Assembly: GCF_949769195.1 (NCBI RefSeq)
Contig: NZ_OX458333.1
Span: forward strand, 3,940,001-4,004,000
DNA from: Methylocaldum szegediense
Lineage (GTDB): Bacteria > Pseudomonadota > Gammaproteobacteria > Methylococcales > Methylococcaceae
Direction: 5' to 3'
Length of the DNA stretch: 64,000 nt
Shown here: positions 63,525 through 64,000 of the stretch, one piece after another
Numbering within the stretch: position 1 is the stretch's first letter
How the letters are laid out: each line of letters opens with the position of its first letter
Program-made: the position numbers and the translations under genes
The notes under the pieces: generated by a model
What the model was told of the DNA's origin: nothing
What the model saw: the letters and a program-made list of their open reading frames with translations, nothing else
Databases searched by the model: none

Positions 63525-64000
63525 TACCGGCAATCGAGGTTTGCGGGCTGATCAAGACCTATCCCGGCGGTGCGCGTGTCCTGAACGGACTGTCCTTCAA
63601 CGTCGGGACTGGCGAAGTGTTCGGACTCGTCGGCGAGAACGGCGCCGGCAAGAGCACCCTGATCAAGATTCTGGCGACGCTCCTGACGCCGTCCGCGGGA
63701 CAGGTGCGGATACTGGGCCTGGATACGCGGGAATATCCGGCGCGCATCAAACGCCGGCTAGGCGTGGCGACCCAGGACAGCCATTTGGACGTGCGGCTCT
63801 CGGTCCGACAGAACCTCCGCTTCCACGGCCGCTATTTCGGTCTGGACAGCCGGAAGATCGACCACGCGGCGGATTGTTGGCTGGAACGGTTGGGGCTGAC
63901 GGACAAGGCGGTGGAACGGGTGTATCGGCTGTCCGGGGGCACCCGGCGCCGGCTTATGTTGGCCAAGGCATTCCTCACCGATCCGGATCTGGTGATTCTG
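63521..64000 (+). CDS. ABC transporter ATP-binding protein (partial)
   Basis: Open from an ATG overlapping the previous stop (ATGA) to the window edge, 160 residues seen. It has Walker A GENGAGKSTLIKIL, a Q-loop region ATQDSHLDVRLSVRQN, the signature LSGGTRRRLMLAKAFL, and the Walker B segment DPDLVIL at the very edge. This is the DrrA/CcmA-like class of ATPases that pair with ABC-2 permeases; the permease gene is probably next, outside the window. Co-translation with the propeller gene suggests export of the peptide product or assembly of the haem protein. Confidence 0.9.
   Translation, partial: MIPAIEVCGLIKTYPGGARVLNGLSFNVGTGEVFGLVGENGAGKSTLIKILATLLTPSAGQVRILGLDTREYPARIKRRLGVATQDSHLDVRLSVRQNLRFHGRYFGLDSRKIDHAADCWLERLGLTDKAVERVYRLSGGTRRRLMLAKAFLTDPDLVIL

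Noticed and set aside
1-64000. tRNA, rRNA or CRISPR array
   Set aside because: I saw no cloverleaf with GGTTCRA arm, no rRNA segment and no regularly spaced repeat with unique spacers.

Overview
The window reads as part of the chromosome of a gammaproteobacterial methanotroph (Methylococcaceae type). Three gene sets point that way. There is a hopanoid block with squalene-hopene cyclase, hpnG, hpnH, hpnN and the aminotransferase hpnO, which makes the amino-hopanoids typical of methanotrophs. There are two genes for methylene-tetrahydromethanopterin dehydrogenase (mtdB type), which act in C1 oxidation. Copper-handling copC/copD genes lie beside the hopanoid block. The rest of the core is ordinary gammaproteobacterial housekeeping (bamA, ompH, fabZ, lpxA, rnhB, rlmM, rapA, argA, argE). 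The genus cannot be fixed from the sequence alone.

Layout. 0-10.5 kb: copD (cut by the window edge), copC, then hpnO-hpnN-hpnG-shc-squalene synthase on the minus strand, with hpnH divergent and a palindromic site between. 10.6-15.2 kb: an isoprenylcysteine methyltransferase-like gene, a phosphopantetheinyl transferase and a coupled fabG / glycosyltransferase / cation antiporter run. 15.2-22.8 kb, minus strand: MOSC protein, rnhB, lpxA, fabZ, ompH, bamA, phoU, rlmM. 22.8-27 kb: nucleotide-sugar genes (galE, UDP-glucuronate epimerase, UDP-HexNAc dehydrogenase) with mobB among them. 27.8-35.5 kb: the exopolysaccharide / PEP-CTERM regulatory set (EpsB-type sugar transferase, PrsK, PrsR, PrsT) without an exosortase. 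35.6-39.8 kb: an SH3 protein, a badly decayed ilvD/edd relic, argE, argA. 39.9-43.5 kb: glycogen synthase with a long disordered head and a GH13 enzyme. 43.9-47.4 kb: two mtdB paralogs separated by a fresh IS481 insertion. 47.8-54.7 kb: LOG protein, rapA and a membrane protein kinase that has lost its catalytic Asp.

The most unusual part is 55.1-64 kb, visibly richer in G+C than the left half. A FecI-type sigma factor, a FecR-type anti-sigma factor and an STN-bearing TonB-dependent receptor (with a frameshifted Rpn-family nuclease gene wedged between the last two) lead into a compact operon. That operon holds a 36-residue Cys-containing peptide gene, a radical SAM/SPASM maturase with a complete seven-Cys SPASM signature, a secreted beta-propeller protein ending in a cytochrome c-like segment with a rare CX3CH haem motif, and an ABC transporter ATPase that runs off the window. 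This looks like a ribosomally made, radical-SAM-modified peptide (RiPP) system. By its layout it could be a metallophore-like uptake system (compare methanobactin loci: sigma, anti-sigma, TonB receptor, peptide, modifying enzyme), or a secreted haem-propeller enzyme with a modified peptide partner. I do not recognise it as a named system.

Seen directly: reading frames, motifs, repeats and overlaps. From family knowledge: the functions attached to those motifs. Inferred: the RiPP product and its role.
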